A stretch of 64,000 bases of DNA from Pseudomonadota bacterium (GTDB lineage Bacteria > Desulfobacterota > Desulfovibrionia > Desulfovibrionales > Desulfovibrionaceae). The notes under the pieces were generated by a model. It was not told where the DNA came from. It made no database searches and worked only from the letters and a program-made list of their open reading frames with translations. Below, piece after piece: positions 1 to 9,497 of this stretch (the first letter of the stretch is position 1; each line of letters begins with the position of its first letter). The stretch covers positions 1 through 64,000 of the forward strand of contig JAEWQB010000005.1 in NCBI GenBank assembly GCA_023460395.1. The letters run 5' to 3'. The translations under genes were made by a program, and so were the position numbers.

Positions 1-333
1 GACATCCAGCCCTCCACCTGATGGGTGAAATAATCATGATTTGTTGTTGGATGTGATTGTAAACAAAAACAAGGCGATAGGCCAGCTTTGATGTTGTGTC
101 AGGCAGGAGAATCGCTCAGATTAGGTATAAAAAGCATCATTCCACCTGCGAAAGCATATAGATGAACGCAGGGATTCGCAAGAGACGTTCACTATCCATC
201 CTCTTACAATCAATAGAGATAGCGAAAAGCATCTACAAAATTCTGTTGCCATAGTAATGCAGCATATTTATGCTACTTCTTGGGGACCAGCACGCTGGTC
301 ACGGATGTCCGTACACACTCTCATGGGGGAACC
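1..333. other. Intergenic leader upstream of the chemoreceptor
   Basis: I see no supported gene here. One plus-strand frame is open from base 1 to a TGA at 19-21 and could be the last codons of a gene entering from outside the window, but six codons cannot be assigned. The stretch is more AT-rich than the genes around it and should hold the promoter of the chemoreceptor. A TATAAA at 126-131 has no good -35 partner. Confidence 0.4.
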
Positions 334-2511
334 ATGTCCATAACAATTCGTATTCTGTGGTCCCTATTGGGACTTTTCACCATGTCAGCCATCACGTTTG
401 GCAGTCTATGGCATATTTCCTCCGGGCAACAGAACGCCATGCAGACGGCACTGCTTGTGGAACACCTGCGCGCGCAACCACATGCCGTTTCCACCTTGCC
501 ACTTCCCGCATCGGGCAGCCCCGCAGCGCAGCAACTTGCCGCTTCCACGGCACGGCTCGACACAGTGCTCTCCCTGCTGCGTGACGGCGGGTCCGTTTCC
601 ACCAGAGGAGCAAACATTTCCGGCGAAACCAACGCCGACCTCTTCCTTCCCGCCGCAAGCGCCGAGCTTGCGGCCCGGTTAAACACCGTGCGCGATGCCG
701 TGCGCCCATACAAAACGGCAGTCGGGACGCTGACCGCTGCGCAAAGCGGGCAGCAGCCGGATGAAGAACCACTACGCGGGGCTGCGGCAAGGCTGGATAA
801 AGAATTAGCCGCCACCTCGGCACTGCTGCAATCGCAAGCGATGTCCGACGCTGCCATGCTTCCCGTTGCGGGTGGCATCTGTCTTCTTGTAAGCGCCCTG
901 CTTATGGTGCTCTCCTACTTTTGGCTGCGCAGCACCCTGCTACGCCCGCTGACCACGCTGCGTAATTATCTGCACCATATCGCCTGCGAAGAACAAAAAG
1001 ACATGGTGTGCGACGAACAAGATATCGGGACCAACGTCACCTATAGCCCGGAACTGCAAATGCTCCGGGATGATATGACCACGCTGGTGCGCACACTGCG
1101 GGAAAAAATTCTTGCTGCGGATACAAGCGAAAGCGAAGCGCACGCACGGGCTGAAGAAACCGCCAGCGCTCTGAAAAATGCCGAAAAAGAACACGCCGCC
1201 ATCCAAAAGCTCTACGAAACCATGTCCGCCGTGGCAAATAGGGCACAGGGAGTCTCCCAGCGGGTATTTGCTTCTGTGGAAGAACTTTCCCACCAGATAG
1301 AAATCGTAAACCACGGCGTGGACGTGCAGCGGGATCGCATGACGGAAACCGCCACCGCTATGGAAGAAATGAACAGCACCGTGCTGGAAGTGGCCCGCAA
1401 CGCCACCAGCGCCGCGCAGTCCGCATCCAGCTCCCGCGAAAACGCCGTTACCGGTGCCGCCGGCGTGCGGGATGCCGTTACCTCCATCGAGAATATCCGG
1501 GGCCGAATTCTGGCACTCAAGGAAAGCATGGGGCAGTTGGGGCGGCAGGCAGATTCCATCAGCCAGATCATGACCACCATCTCTGACATTGCCGACCAGA
1601 CCAATCTGCTGGCCCTGAACGCGGCAATCGAAGCCGCCCGTGCGGGCGACGCGGGACGCGGTTTTGCCGTGGTGGCGGATGAAGTACGCAAACTGGCGGA
1701 AAAAACCATGCACGCCACCCGCGATGTAGGCGAAGCCGTGCAGCGCATCCAAACCCACGCTCACGAAAACGTGCAGGCCGTGGAACAGGCCGCGCAAGAC
1801 ATAGAATCCTCCACCCAATCCGCCGCGCATTCCGGTGAATTTATGGATAATATCGTCCAGATTGTGGAAGAAACCGCCATGCAGGTTTCCTCCATCGCCG
1901 CTGCGTCGGACCAGCAGTCCGCCGCATCGGAACAAATTAACCGCGCCGTGCTGGAAGTGACAAAAGTCGCCTCGGACACCGCCGAGGGTATGACCGTTTC
2001 CGCGCGGGCATTGGTGGAAATATCCAGTCTGGTTGAGGAGCTGGACACCGTTATTCAGTCGCTGGCCTCTGGAAAGGCCACAGGCGTAAACGCTGCCGCA
2101 GGCGAGGAGCTGTTCACATGGACGGATGACCTCGCACTGGGTATTCCCTCCATCGATGCGCAACATAAACGTCTGGTGGAACTCATCAATATGTTGCACA
2201 CCGCCATGAAGCAGCGCTCCGGCAAAGACGCTCTGGTGCGGGTGGTGGAAGAACTTAAAAAGTATACCGTCACCCACTTCAAATACGAAGAAGACCTGTT
2301 CGACAAGCACCACTACCCCGAAACCAAGGGGCATGTGGTGCAACATGAAAAATTCGTGGAAACCGTGCTCGACTTCGAGGAAGGGCTGCGTTCCGGCAAG
2401 GTTACTGTAACCATGGACGTTATGCGCTTCCTCAAAGACTGGCTCATGAAGCACATTAACGGCACTGACCGCCTGTACTCCCACTTCCTACAGGAACGCG
2501 GAGTGCGGTAA
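334..2511 (+). CDS. Methyl-accepting chemotaxis protein with C-terminal hemerythrin domain (DcrH-like)
   Basis: This 725-residue transmembrane chemoreceptor should report oxygen or redox state to CheA/CheW. It has a membrane segment near residues 6-27, a periplasmic region of about 150 residues, a second membrane segment near 188-210, a HAMP region, a coiled-coil methylation and signalling domain with the conserved hairpin around DQTNLLALNAAIEAARAG, and a C-terminal hemerythrin domain of about 120 residues. The hemerythrin di-iron ligands are all visible: DAQH, HFKYE (HxxxE), HVVQH (HxxxH) and HINGTD (HxxxxD). This architecture matches DcrH of Desulfovibrio vulgaris, whose hemerythrin domain binds O2. 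I start at ATG 334 because GGGGGA sits just upstream; an in-frame TTG at 280 has no such support. The gene stands alone, and a cheW lies about 30 kb away. Confidence 0.93.
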   Translation: MSITIRILWSLLGLFTMSAITFGSLWHISSGQQNAMQTALLVEHLRAQPHAVSTLPLPASGSPAAQQLAASTARLDTVLSLLRDGGSVSTRGANISGETNADLFLPAASAELAARLNTVRDAVRPYKTAVGTLTAAQSGQQPDEEPLRGAAARLDKELAATSALLQSQAMSDAAMLPVAGGICLLVSALLMVLSYFWLRSTLLRPLTTLRNYLHHIACEEQKDMVCDEQDIGTNVTYSPELQMLRDDMTTLVRTLREKILAADTSESEAHARAEETASALKNAEKEHAAIQKLYETMSAVANRAQGVSQRVFASVEELSHQIEIVNHGVDVQRDRMTETATAMEEMNSTVLEVARNATSAAQSASSSRENAVTGAAGVRDAVTSIENIRGRILALKESMGQLGRQADSISQIMTTISDIADQTNLLALNAAIEAARAGDAGRGFAVVADEVRKLAEKTMHATRDVGEAVQRIQTHAHENVQAVEQAAQDIESSTQSAAHSGEFMDNIVQIVEETAMQVSSIAAASDQQSAASEQINRAVLEVTKVASDTAEGMTVSARALVEISSLVEELDTVIQSLASGKATGVNAAAGEELFTWTDDLALGIPSIDAQHKRLVELINMLHTAMKQRSGKDALVRVVEELKKYTVTHFKYEEDLFDKHHYPETKGHVVQHEKFVETVLDFEEGLRSGKVTVTMDVMRFLKDWLMKHINGTDRLYSHFLQERGVR

Positions 2512-2577
2512 CACGCCGCAGTACGGTCTGTCCGGTTCAGTCAAAAAGTATACGGCGCAAAGCCGCGCCTTCGGCGA

Positions 2578-2600
2578 CCAAAGGGCGAATCGCCCTTTGG
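2578..2600. repeat. Perfect inverted repeat downstream of the chemoreceptor
   Basis: Arms CCAAAGGGCGA and TCGCCCTTTGG flank a single central base, just after the chemoreceptor stop codon. There is no T-tract, so it may be a transcript-end hairpin or RNA-stabilising structure rather than a classical terminator. Confidence 0.5.
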
Positions 2601-2660
2601 AATCCTCGTAACGTGCACGCATCGCCCTCACGTGGCTGCGACGAGATATTGCTACGCAAA

Positions 2661-2697
2661 AACAAAACAGGCGTTGGAGTAACTCCAACGCCTGTTC
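2661..2697 (-). terminator. Intrinsic terminator of glnS
   Basis: Read on the minus strand, AACAGGCGTTGGAGT pairs with its exact complement and is followed by a T-rich tract (TTTTGTTTTTG). It lies 24 bases beyond the glnS stop codon. Confidence 0.85.
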
Positions 2698-2720
2698 ATT
2701 TTCTGGCCTATGTTTCGCGG

Positions 2721-4463
2721 TTACTTTTGGTTCCGTTCCACGCGCGCCCAGCTATCACGCAAGGTAACGGTGCGGTTAAATACGGGCCGTTCGGGGGTGG
2801 AGTCAGTATCTTTGCAAAAGTAGCCTAACCGTTCAAACTGTACCTGCTCGCCATCGGCACACCGTGCGAGGCGGGGTTCCACATAGGCGGTCACTACCCG
2901 TTCTGAGTCGGGATTCAGATATGTCAGGAAGGTTTCACCCTCCGCCACCTGATTGGGATTTTCCTTGGTGAACAGCGGTTCGTACAAGCGCACTTCGGCC
3001 TCCACGGCATCAGTGACTGAAACCCAATGCAGAGTCCCCTTCACTTTGCGACCATCTTCCGTAGAGCCTCCCCGGCTGGCGGGATCATAGGTACAATGCA
3101 CTTCCAGCACATTACCTTGCGCGTCCTTCACCACGCCGGTGCAAGTGACGTAGTAGGCGTAGCGCAGCCGCACTTCCTGTCCGGGAGTGAGGCGGAAGAA
3201 TTTTTTCGGTGCCTCTTCGCGGAAGTCGTCCCGCTCTATCCACAGCTCGCGCCCGAACCGCATGGTGCGGGTGCCAAGGCTGTCATTTTCCGGGTGCAGG
3301 GGCATTTCAAAAACATCGTCTTCGCCGCCAGCGCCTTCAGGGTAGTTGGTAATAACCAACTTCACGGGGTCCACCACGCCCATAAGGCGCGGTGTGGTCG
3401 CGTTCAGGCGCTCCCGCACGCAAAATTCCAGCAACGCGTAGTCCACCATGGAATCCGCTTTAGCCACCCCGATACGCGCGCAGAAGTCGCGCAGGGCTTC
3501 CGCCGGAAATCCTCTGCGGCGCACACCGCACAGAGTGGGCATACGGGGGTCATCCCAACCGCGCACGTGCCCTTCCGTCACCAACTGAATGAGCTTGCGT
3601 TTGGAAAGCACGGTGTACGTCAGGTTCAACCGGGCGAATTCTATTTGCTGTGGACGATACAGCCCCAAAGTCTGGAGCGTCCAGTCGTATAGTTCGCGGT
3701 TATTCTCAAACTCCAGCGTACAAATGGAGTGTGTTACTCTCTCAATGGAATCGGAAATGCAATGGGTGAAATCGTACATCGGATAGATGCACCACGCGTC
3801 TCCCGTGCGGTGATGGTGCGCCCTGCGGATACGATACAATGTGGGGTCGCGCATAACCATATTCGGCGAGGCCATGTCTATTTTGGCACGCAGGACATGA
3901 GCGCCGTCAGGGAACTCACCAGCCCGCATACGCCGGAACAGGTCCATATTTTCCTCTACCGATCGGGTGCGGTAGGGGCTTTCCTTACCGGGTTCCGTAA
4001 GCGTTCCCCGGAATGTGCGAATTTCTTCCGCAGACAGGGAATCCACGTAGGCTTTGCCATCTTGAATGAGCTGTTCGGCAAAGGCGTAGAGCCGGTCGAA
4101 ATAATCCGATGCGTAAAAACACCGGTCTTCCCAGCCGAACCCCATCCAGCGCACATCTTCCTGAATGGAATCCACGTATTCCGTGTCTTCTTTTACCGGA
4201 TTGGTGTCGTCAAACCGCAGGTTGCATTGTCCGCCGGAGTTTTCCTGAGCAATGCCAAAGTTCAAACAGATGGATTTGGCGTGGCCCAAATGCAGATACC
4301 CGTTAGGTTCCGGTGGAAACCGGGTGTGCACCCTGCCATCGTACTTCCCGCTGGCGTTATCCGCAGCCACTATTGCGCGGACGAAATCGATACCCGCGCC
4401 TTCCTTTTTTCCTGCTTCCGTCGCCGCATTTTCAGCGGAACCGGTCTGGGGAGAAATCGTCAT
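2721..4463 (-). CDS. glnS: Glutaminyl-tRNA synthetase
   Basis: This cytoplasmic class I aminoacyl-tRNA synthetase charges tRNA(Gln) with glutamine. The 580-residue product shows the class I signature PPEPNGYLHLGH (HIGH box, HLGH at 58-61) and the KMSKS counterpart VLSKRK, followed by the two beta-barrel anticodon-binding domains of the GlnRS type. The N-terminus has about 25 low-complexity residues before FVRAIVAADNASGKY. I chose the ATG at 4463 because GGAAG lies five bases upstream. In-frame upstream starts (ATG 4475, further out 4511) give unnatural extensions. It lies downstream of the RND pump operon on the same strand, 108 bases from the pump stop. Confidence 0.96.
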   Translation of the reverse strand: MTISPQTGSAENAATEAGKKEGAGIDFVRAIVAADNASGKYDGRVHTRFPPEPNGYLHLGHAKSICLNFGIAQENSGGQCNLRFDDTNPVKEDTEYVDSIQEDVRWMGFGWEDRCFYASDYFDRLYAFAEQLIQDGKAYVDSLSAEEIRTFRGTLTEPGKESPYRTRSVEENMDLFRRMRAGEFPDGAHVLRAKIDMASPNMVMRDPTLYRIRRAHHHRTGDAWCIYPMYDFTHCISDSIERVTHSICTLEFENNRELYDWTLQTLGLYRPQQIEFARLNLTYTVLSKRKLIQLVTEGHVRGWDDPRMPTLCGVRRRGFPAEALRDFCARIGVAKADSMVDYALLEFCVRERLNATTPRLMGVVDPVKLVITNYPEGAGGEDDVFEMPLHPENDSLGTRTMRFGRELWIERDDFREEAPKKFFRLTPGQEVRLRYAYYVTCTGVVKDAQGNVLEVHCTYDPASRGGSTEDGRKVKGTLHWVSVTDAVEAEVRLYEPLFTKENPNQVAEGETFLTYLNPDSERVVTAYVEPRLARCADGEQVQFERLGYFCKDTDSTPERPVFNRTVTLRDSWARVERNQK

Positions 4464-4571
4464 GCAGTCTTCCATCCTCTTGAAACATAACCAAACGTAT
4501 TGACGCACCAAAAAATTCCACGCGGCCTGCCGCGCATATCCGGCAGGACATACGGGAAAGCCGTGCCCCGG

Positions 4572-7500
4572 TCAATTACCACGCACCGGCTCATGGTGCT
4601 CCCGCACCCGGAACAGTATGGCGTAGAGCACCGGAACCACCACCAACGTAAGTATGGTGGCAAAGGTCAGCCCCGCCATAATGGTCACAGCCATGGCTAC
4701 AAAAAACGCATCACTCAGCAGCGGCAGCATGCCCAACACGGTAGTTCCCGCCGCCATCATCACAGGCCGCATACGGCTGACAGACGCTTCCAGCACGGCG
4801 AGGAAGGCGGGACGGCCCTCCTCTGTCTGCACCCTGATCTCATCCAGCAGCACAATGGCGTTTTTGATAAGCATTCCAGACAAACTGAGAAAGCCCAGCA
4901 GGGCCATAAAACCGAAGGGTTGCCCGGTGGAAAGCAGACCAGCCGTCACGCCTATGGCGGCTAACGGCACAGTGAGCCAGATAATAAGCGGCTGGCGCAA
5001 TGCGTTGAACAGCACCACGGTTATCAACACCATAATTGCCAGCGTACCGGGAATGGAGGCAGCCAGCCCGGCTTGCGCGTCGTGAGAATCTTCATACTCT
5101 CCCCCCCACTCCATCAGGTAGCCGGGAGGCAGCGGAATGGCTTCAAGCTTTGCCCGCAGTTGCGTGCGCAAGGCACTAGCCAGACCACGTGCCGGTTCGC
5201 ACGACGTTGTAATGGTAAACGCGCGGTTACGCGCTTGCAGTACGTTGGCCTCCGTTTCCGTATGAAAACCGGAAACCACCTGACTGAGCGGAATCATGCG
5301 CTGCAAAACGGGGCTCCACACCTGCACATCGGCAATGCGGGAAACCTCGCCGCGTTCTTCCGCCGGGGAGCGCATAATAATGGGCAGCAGGGTATCTCCT
5401 TCCCGGTATACGCCCACGGTAGAGCCGGAAAACGCCATATCCAGCGCGGCGGCGATATCCGTGCGGTCCAGCCCGGCCCGTTGCGCGGCGGCCTGCGATA
5501 TGACAGGGCGCAGCACCTTGGCTGCCTGCCGCCAGTTATCGCGCACCCCTTGCGCATCGGGGTTTTCCCGCATGATTTCCTGAGCGTGGGCGGAAAGCTT
5601 ACGCAACTCCGCCGGGTCCGGCCCGCTGAACCGCACCTCTATAGGATCATCACGCCCCGGTCCCAGACGAACCTTTTTGAATTTAAAAAAGACTTCCGGC
5701 GCGGTCTCCATAGCGATGGCCCGATATTCTTCCATCATAGCCGGGATTTCGCGGTAGTCCTTCACGGTTACGATAATCTGCCCATAATTGGCGTAGTCTT
5801 TTTCCGGGCTGTACACCAACATGAACCGCGGTGCGCCGCCTCCCACGAAAGACGAGGTAAATTCCACACGCGGGTCAGCATCAAGCAATGCTTCCAGCTT
5901 CCGCATATCCTCGCTGGTTTCCTGAATACCGGAGCCTTCCGGCTTCCAATAATCAATAAAAAATTGCGGCTGTGTTGAAGCGGGGAAAAAGCTCTGGTTC
6001 ACAAACTGAAATCCCCACAGGGACGCACCCAGCAAAACAACCATGACCAGCACGGTGGCCACCCTGTGGCGCAGGCAGAGAGTCAGAAGTCCGCGATATG
6101 CCATAAAAACAGGTCCGCCATAAGGATCTCTGTCGCGGTTGGAACCGGCTTTAAGGAGCATGTCGCACAGCAGCGGTGTCACGGTAATGGCTGTTACCCA
6201 ACTGAGCAGCAACGAAATCAGCAACACCCAAAACAGAGAACCGCAATATTCTCCTGTATTATCCTCCGAAAGACCGATAGCGGCAAAAGCCATAATGGCT
6301 ATGACCGTGGCTCCCAGCAAAGGCCACATATTCTGCCGCACCACCTCTGTAGCCGCTTTAATGCGCTGCTCCCCTTTCTGAATGCGCACAAGCATGCCTT
6401 CCGTCACCACAATGGCGTTATCCACCAGCATGCCGAGCGCTATGATGAGCGCCCCAAGCGACACCCGCTGGAGAGGAATATCCATCATCTTAATGAAGAG
6501 GAAGGAACCACACACAGTGATGAGCAGCACCACGCCAATAATCATGCCGCTGCGCAGCCCCATGGTGATCATGAGTACAGCGATGACAATGACGATGGCT
6601 TCCACCAGATTCAAGGCGAAACCATCCACGGCGCGAGTCACATAGTCAGGTTGGTAGTAGACTGGTTCAATGGAAATGCCGACTGGCGTTTCGGACTCTA
6701 ATTTCGCCAAACGCGCGGAAATTTTTTCGCCAAGGTCCACGATATTGCCACCGGAGGCCAATGAAACGCCTACCCCCAACGCGGGGTTGCCGTTCTGGCG
6801 CATCATCTTTTTCGGAGGATCGGGATACCCCCGGTATACCGTGGCAATATCCCGCAGGTAGACCAGCTTTCCTGAAGCGGTATCTGTAATAAATAAGTTG
6901 CCCAAGTCCTCAACGGAAGCAATGCCACCACTGGGCGAAATGCGGATATATTCCGACCCCACCGTAACATTGCCGGAATCCGCCACCAGATTCCGCTGCG
7001 CCAACGCGCTCATTACCTTGGTTACAGACACACCCAGCGCACGCACCCGCGAACGGGATACCTCCACATACACGACCTCTGGTTGCGCACCCCAGATAGT
7101 TACCTTGGCGACATCGGGCACCAGCAACAGTTCCCGGCGTAAAAAATCCACATAATTTTTGAGTTCGCTGTAGGAATACCCATCCGCCGTTACCGCGAAA
7201 AAGATACCGTACACATCCCCGAAGTCGTCATACACCACGGGGGTCGAGGCACCGGGCGGTAGAGAGGCCGCAGCGTCGCCCACCTTGCGCCGCAGTTCAT
7301 CCCACACCTGAGGCAGGTCGTTTTTCCCGTACTTATCTTTAATTGTTACGGTAATTATGGACATGCCCGGTCTGGACACGGAGGTTACCCGTTTCAGTTG
7401 CCCCAATTGCTGAATGGCACTTTCCAGCGCATCCGTCACTTCATAGGCCACTTCCATGGCTGTGGCACCGGGGTACGCGGTAATAACCTGCGCGTCCTTA

Positions 7501-7625
7501 ATGGTGAACTCCGGGTCTTCCAGCCTACCCATAGAGGTATACGCAAGCACACCGCCCATGGTCAGCGCGAAGGTCAGCGCCAGCGTGGCTACCCGGCGGC
7601 GAATGGAAAATTCAGCGATATTCAT
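4572..7625 (-). CDS. RND-family efflux pump permease (AcrB-like)
   Basis: This inner-membrane proton antiporter should be the drug-extruding subunit of a tripartite pump. The 1017-residue product has the RND plan: a TM1 helix near residue 15, two large periplasmic loops and two six-helix bundles. The TM4 proton-relay motif reads LVDNAIVV, so only one of the two adjacent Asp residues of AcrB (DD) is kept. The second pump in this window has the full DD. The ATG is two bases past the stop of the adaptor gene, so the two are translationally coupled. No outer-membrane channel gene is present. The substrate cannot be inferred. Confidence 0.93.
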   Translation of the reverse strand: MNIAEFSIRRRVATLALTFALTMGGVLAYTSMGRLEDPEFTIKDAQVITAYPGATAMEVAYEVTDALESAIQQLGQLKRVTSVSRPGMSIITVTIKDKYGKNDLPQVWDELRRKVGDAAASLPPGASTPVVYDDFGDVYGIFFAVTADGYSYSELKNYVDFLRRELLLVPDVAKVTIWGAQPEVVYVEVSRSRVRALGVSVTKVMSALAQRNLVADSGNVTVGSEYIRISPSGGIASVEDLGNLFITDTASGKLVYLRDIATVYRGYPDPPKKMMRQNGNPALGVGVSLASGGNIVDLGEKISARLAKLESETPVGISIEPVYYQPDYVTRAVDGFALNLVEAIVIVIAVLMITMGLRSGMIIGVVLLITVCGSFLFIKMMDIPLQRVSLGALIIALGMLVDNAIVVTEGMLVRIQKGEQRIKAATEVVRQNMWPLLGATVIAIMAFAAIGLSEDNTGEYCGSLFWVLLISLLLSWVTAITVTPLLCDMLLKAGSNRDRDPYGGPVFMAYRGLLTLCLRHRVATVLVMVVLLGASLWGFQFVNQSFFPASTQPQFFIDYWKPEGSGIQETSEDMRKLEALLDADPRVEFTSSFVGGGAPRFMLVYSPEKDYANYGQIIVTVKDYREIPAMMEEYRAIAMETAPEVFFKFKKVRLGPGRDDPIEVRFSGPDPAELRKLSAHAQEIMRENPDAQGVRDNWRQAAKVLRPVISQAAAQRAGLDRTDIAAALDMAFSGSTVGVYREGDTLLPIIMRSPAEERGEVSRIADVQVWSPVLQRMIPLSQVVSGFHTETEANVLQARNRAFTITTSCEPARGLASALRTQLRAKLEAIPLPPGYLMEWGGEYEDSHDAQAGLAASIPGTLAIMVLITVVLFNALRQPLIIWLTVPLAAIGVTAGLLSTGQPFGFMALLGFLSLSGMLIKNAIVLLDEIRVQTEEGRPAFLAVLEASVSRMRPVMMAAGTTVLGMLPLLSDAFFVAMAVTIMAGLTFATILTLVVVPVLYAILFRVREHHEPVRGN

Positions 7626-7627
7626 GG

Positions 7628-8818
7628 CTAGCGCCCCCCGATGGGTCCTTCGAGAACACGTACCGCCTGCCCCTCATGCAGAAAATGCACGCCAGCGGTA
7701 ATAACCTGCTCGCCCCCTTCCAGACCGCTGGTGACAAATATCTCGTTCCCCTGCATCTCGCCCACGGTCACAGCGCGGCGGTGCACCGTGCCATTACCGT
7801 CCAACGTCCACACTGCGAAGGAGCTGTCCGAGTCTCCATGCACGGCGGAAGCAGGCAGAAGAAATCCGCGCGTTTCCGCCGTGGCGGGCAATTTCCCGTG
7901 CACCTCCGCGGTCATTCCCGGCTGGAGGGCGATATCCTGCGGCTTTTCTATGGTCATAGTTACCGTGTAGGTTCTGGTCTGCGCGTTGGGTACGGTGCGG
8001 TATTCTTTGAGGCGTGCGGGAAATTCTCTGCCAGGAAACGCATCAAAACTCACCATGGGCAAAACCGCAGAGCCGTTCTTCAGGTTGGTATACAGCACAT
8101 AAACAAACTCCGGGATCTCCACCTCCACATCCAGTGTAGCGGGATTCTCCAACCGGACAACGGGTTCCTGCGCCTGTACAGTTTCAAAATTTTTCACATA
8201 CTTGGCCGCTATGCTCCCGGCGTAGGGGGCCACAAGTTCCGTGTACTGCAAATTCAGTCTGGCCTGCTTCTGCTGCTGCTCCAGCGCTTCCACCGCAGCG
8301 ACGGCATTGCCGTAGGTTGCCTTAGCTGAATCATACGCCGCGTGGGATATGGTATCGGACTCCAGCAACTTACTGTTCCGTTCAAAGTTCAGTTTCGCCT
8401 CAGCCAATGTGGCACGGGCACCCAACAATTGCGATTCCACATTGCGCAACGCTGTCTGATAATCTGTGGGGTCCAGCCGGGCCACCACATCGCCAGCCCG
8501 CACATGCTGCCCTTCCCGGACCGGCAGATCCTGAAGCTGCCCGCTCAGACGAAAGGCCAGATCCACGGAATCACCAGCCACCACCGTGCCGGGAAACGCG
8601 CGATGAGCTCCGGCTTCATGCTCACCCACCACCATAGCCTTCACCGGTTTTACCACCGGGGGCGCGGCCTTTTTTTCGTCGTCGGAACATGCGGTGAGCA
8701 ACAGACACACGCAGACAAGCATGACAACCCCATGACGCCCCGCTCCGGTTACGGCAAGCCGGCCCATACCGCGCCGGATAGCCTTTCCCCAACCACCAAC
8801 TCTGCTGCCTCGTTGCAT
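7628..8818 (-). CDS. RND pump periplasmic adaptor (membrane fusion lipoprotein)
   Basis: This HlyD/AcrA-type adaptor (396 residues) links the RND permease to an outer-membrane channel. It has a long basic N-region, a hydrophobic stretch ending in LLLTAC with the lipidated Cys near residue 44, then the split lipoyl/barrel-sandwich halves around a helical hairpin (ALRNVESQLLGARATLAEAKL) and a beta-barrel domain. I start at ATG 8818 because AAGGAG stands seven bases upstream. The ATG at 8767, much nearer the hydrophobic core, is an alternative that would shorten the n-region. It is first in a two-gene operon with the permease. Confidence 0.9.
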   Translation of the reverse strand: MQRGSRVGGWGKAIRRGMGRLAVTGAGRHGVVMLVCVCLLLTACSDDEKKAAPPVVKPVKAMVVGEHEAGAHRAFPGTVVAGDSVDLAFRLSGQLQDLPVREGQHVRAGDVVARLDPTDYQTALRNVESQLLGARATLAEAKLNFERNSKLLESDTISHAAYDSAKATYGNAVAAVEALEQQQKQARLNLQYTELVAPYAGSIAAKYVKNFETVQAQEPVVRLENPATLDVEVEIPEFVYVLYTNLKNGSAVLPMVSFDAFPGREFPARLKEYRTVPNAQTRTYTVTMTIEKPQDIALQPGMTAEVHGKLPATAETRGFLLPASAVHGDSDSSFAVWTLDGNGTVHRRAVTVGEMQGNEIFVTSGLEGGEQVITAGVHFLHEGQAVRVLEGPIGGR

Positions 8819-9497
8819 ACATACTCCTTGCCCAACCGCAGCCACGAACCCGGTGGTGGCACTACGGACAATAATTTTTCTGAAGGGGACAATACACACT
8901 ATTCCTTACGAATTCCAGCGGGAGATAGGCAAAACGTTTTCCCGCTGACACGACCATTTCCGCGTGGGGGCGACTGAAACGCCTCCGGCTGTGCCTTTCG
9001 CTCCGTCCGGAAAGGCTTTCGCCATGGGAGGTGGTAAATATTCATTTATTGATTGTATTCTTGGTGATAGGAAGAGACGGTTTGCCGGAAGGCATGCGCA
9101 TTCCACGCCCGTTTATTCTAATCCATTGCGCATGCCGGAGCACATGCCGGAGCAAAGTGGACGGTTCGGGAGAGGCTGCCCCACTCATTCGACCGATTGG
9201 AGAATAATGTATTTTACGCGGCTGCCTCTTGCATTTGACGAAAAAGAAAGACTTTTTTTAGACATATTACCACATTTCTTCCGGGCTTGATGTGCAAATT
9301 AACAATTTCTTCGCTTTTCACACTTCCGCTTTTGACAATTTTCAACTTTTCGGCAACAACAACGCAAAAGACTCTGTCGGGCAGATTGGACAGCCCGTCC
9401 ACTCTTATCGCCGGAAATTCCCGAAAAAACAGAGTTCGCGCGACCTCTGCCGGAGTTTCACATTTTTGCCCCGCCACTGTTAATTCTGGAGGATACA
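8819..9497. other. Divergent intergenic region between pump operon and first liv operon
   Basis: There is no convincing gene in this 679-base stretch. It must hold the promoter of the minus-strand pump operon and that of livK. The half nearest livK is AT-rich. A possible livK -35 TTGACG is at 9235-9240 with a poor -10 TTTAGA at 9257-9262, which would leave a leader of about 230 bases. It also contains a tandem 12-base repeat at 9131-9154. Confidence 0.5.
9131..9154. repeat. Tandem 12-bp direct repeat
   Basis: CATGCCGGAGCA occurs twice in direct succession without mismatch. It lies in the divergent intergenic region and could be a duplicated binding site or a replication-slippage product. Confidence 0.8.

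Noticed and set aside
940..2484. A 514-codon minus-strand frame opposite the chemoreceptor gene
   Set aside because: The plus-strand frame has unmistakable chemoreceptor and hemerythrin motifs; the antisense product is His/Gly/Phe-rich without domains.
8964..9290. A 108-codon plus-strand frame in the same region
   Set aside because: It has no ribosome site, low-quality composition and contains the tandem 12-base repeat; it is more likely noncoding.
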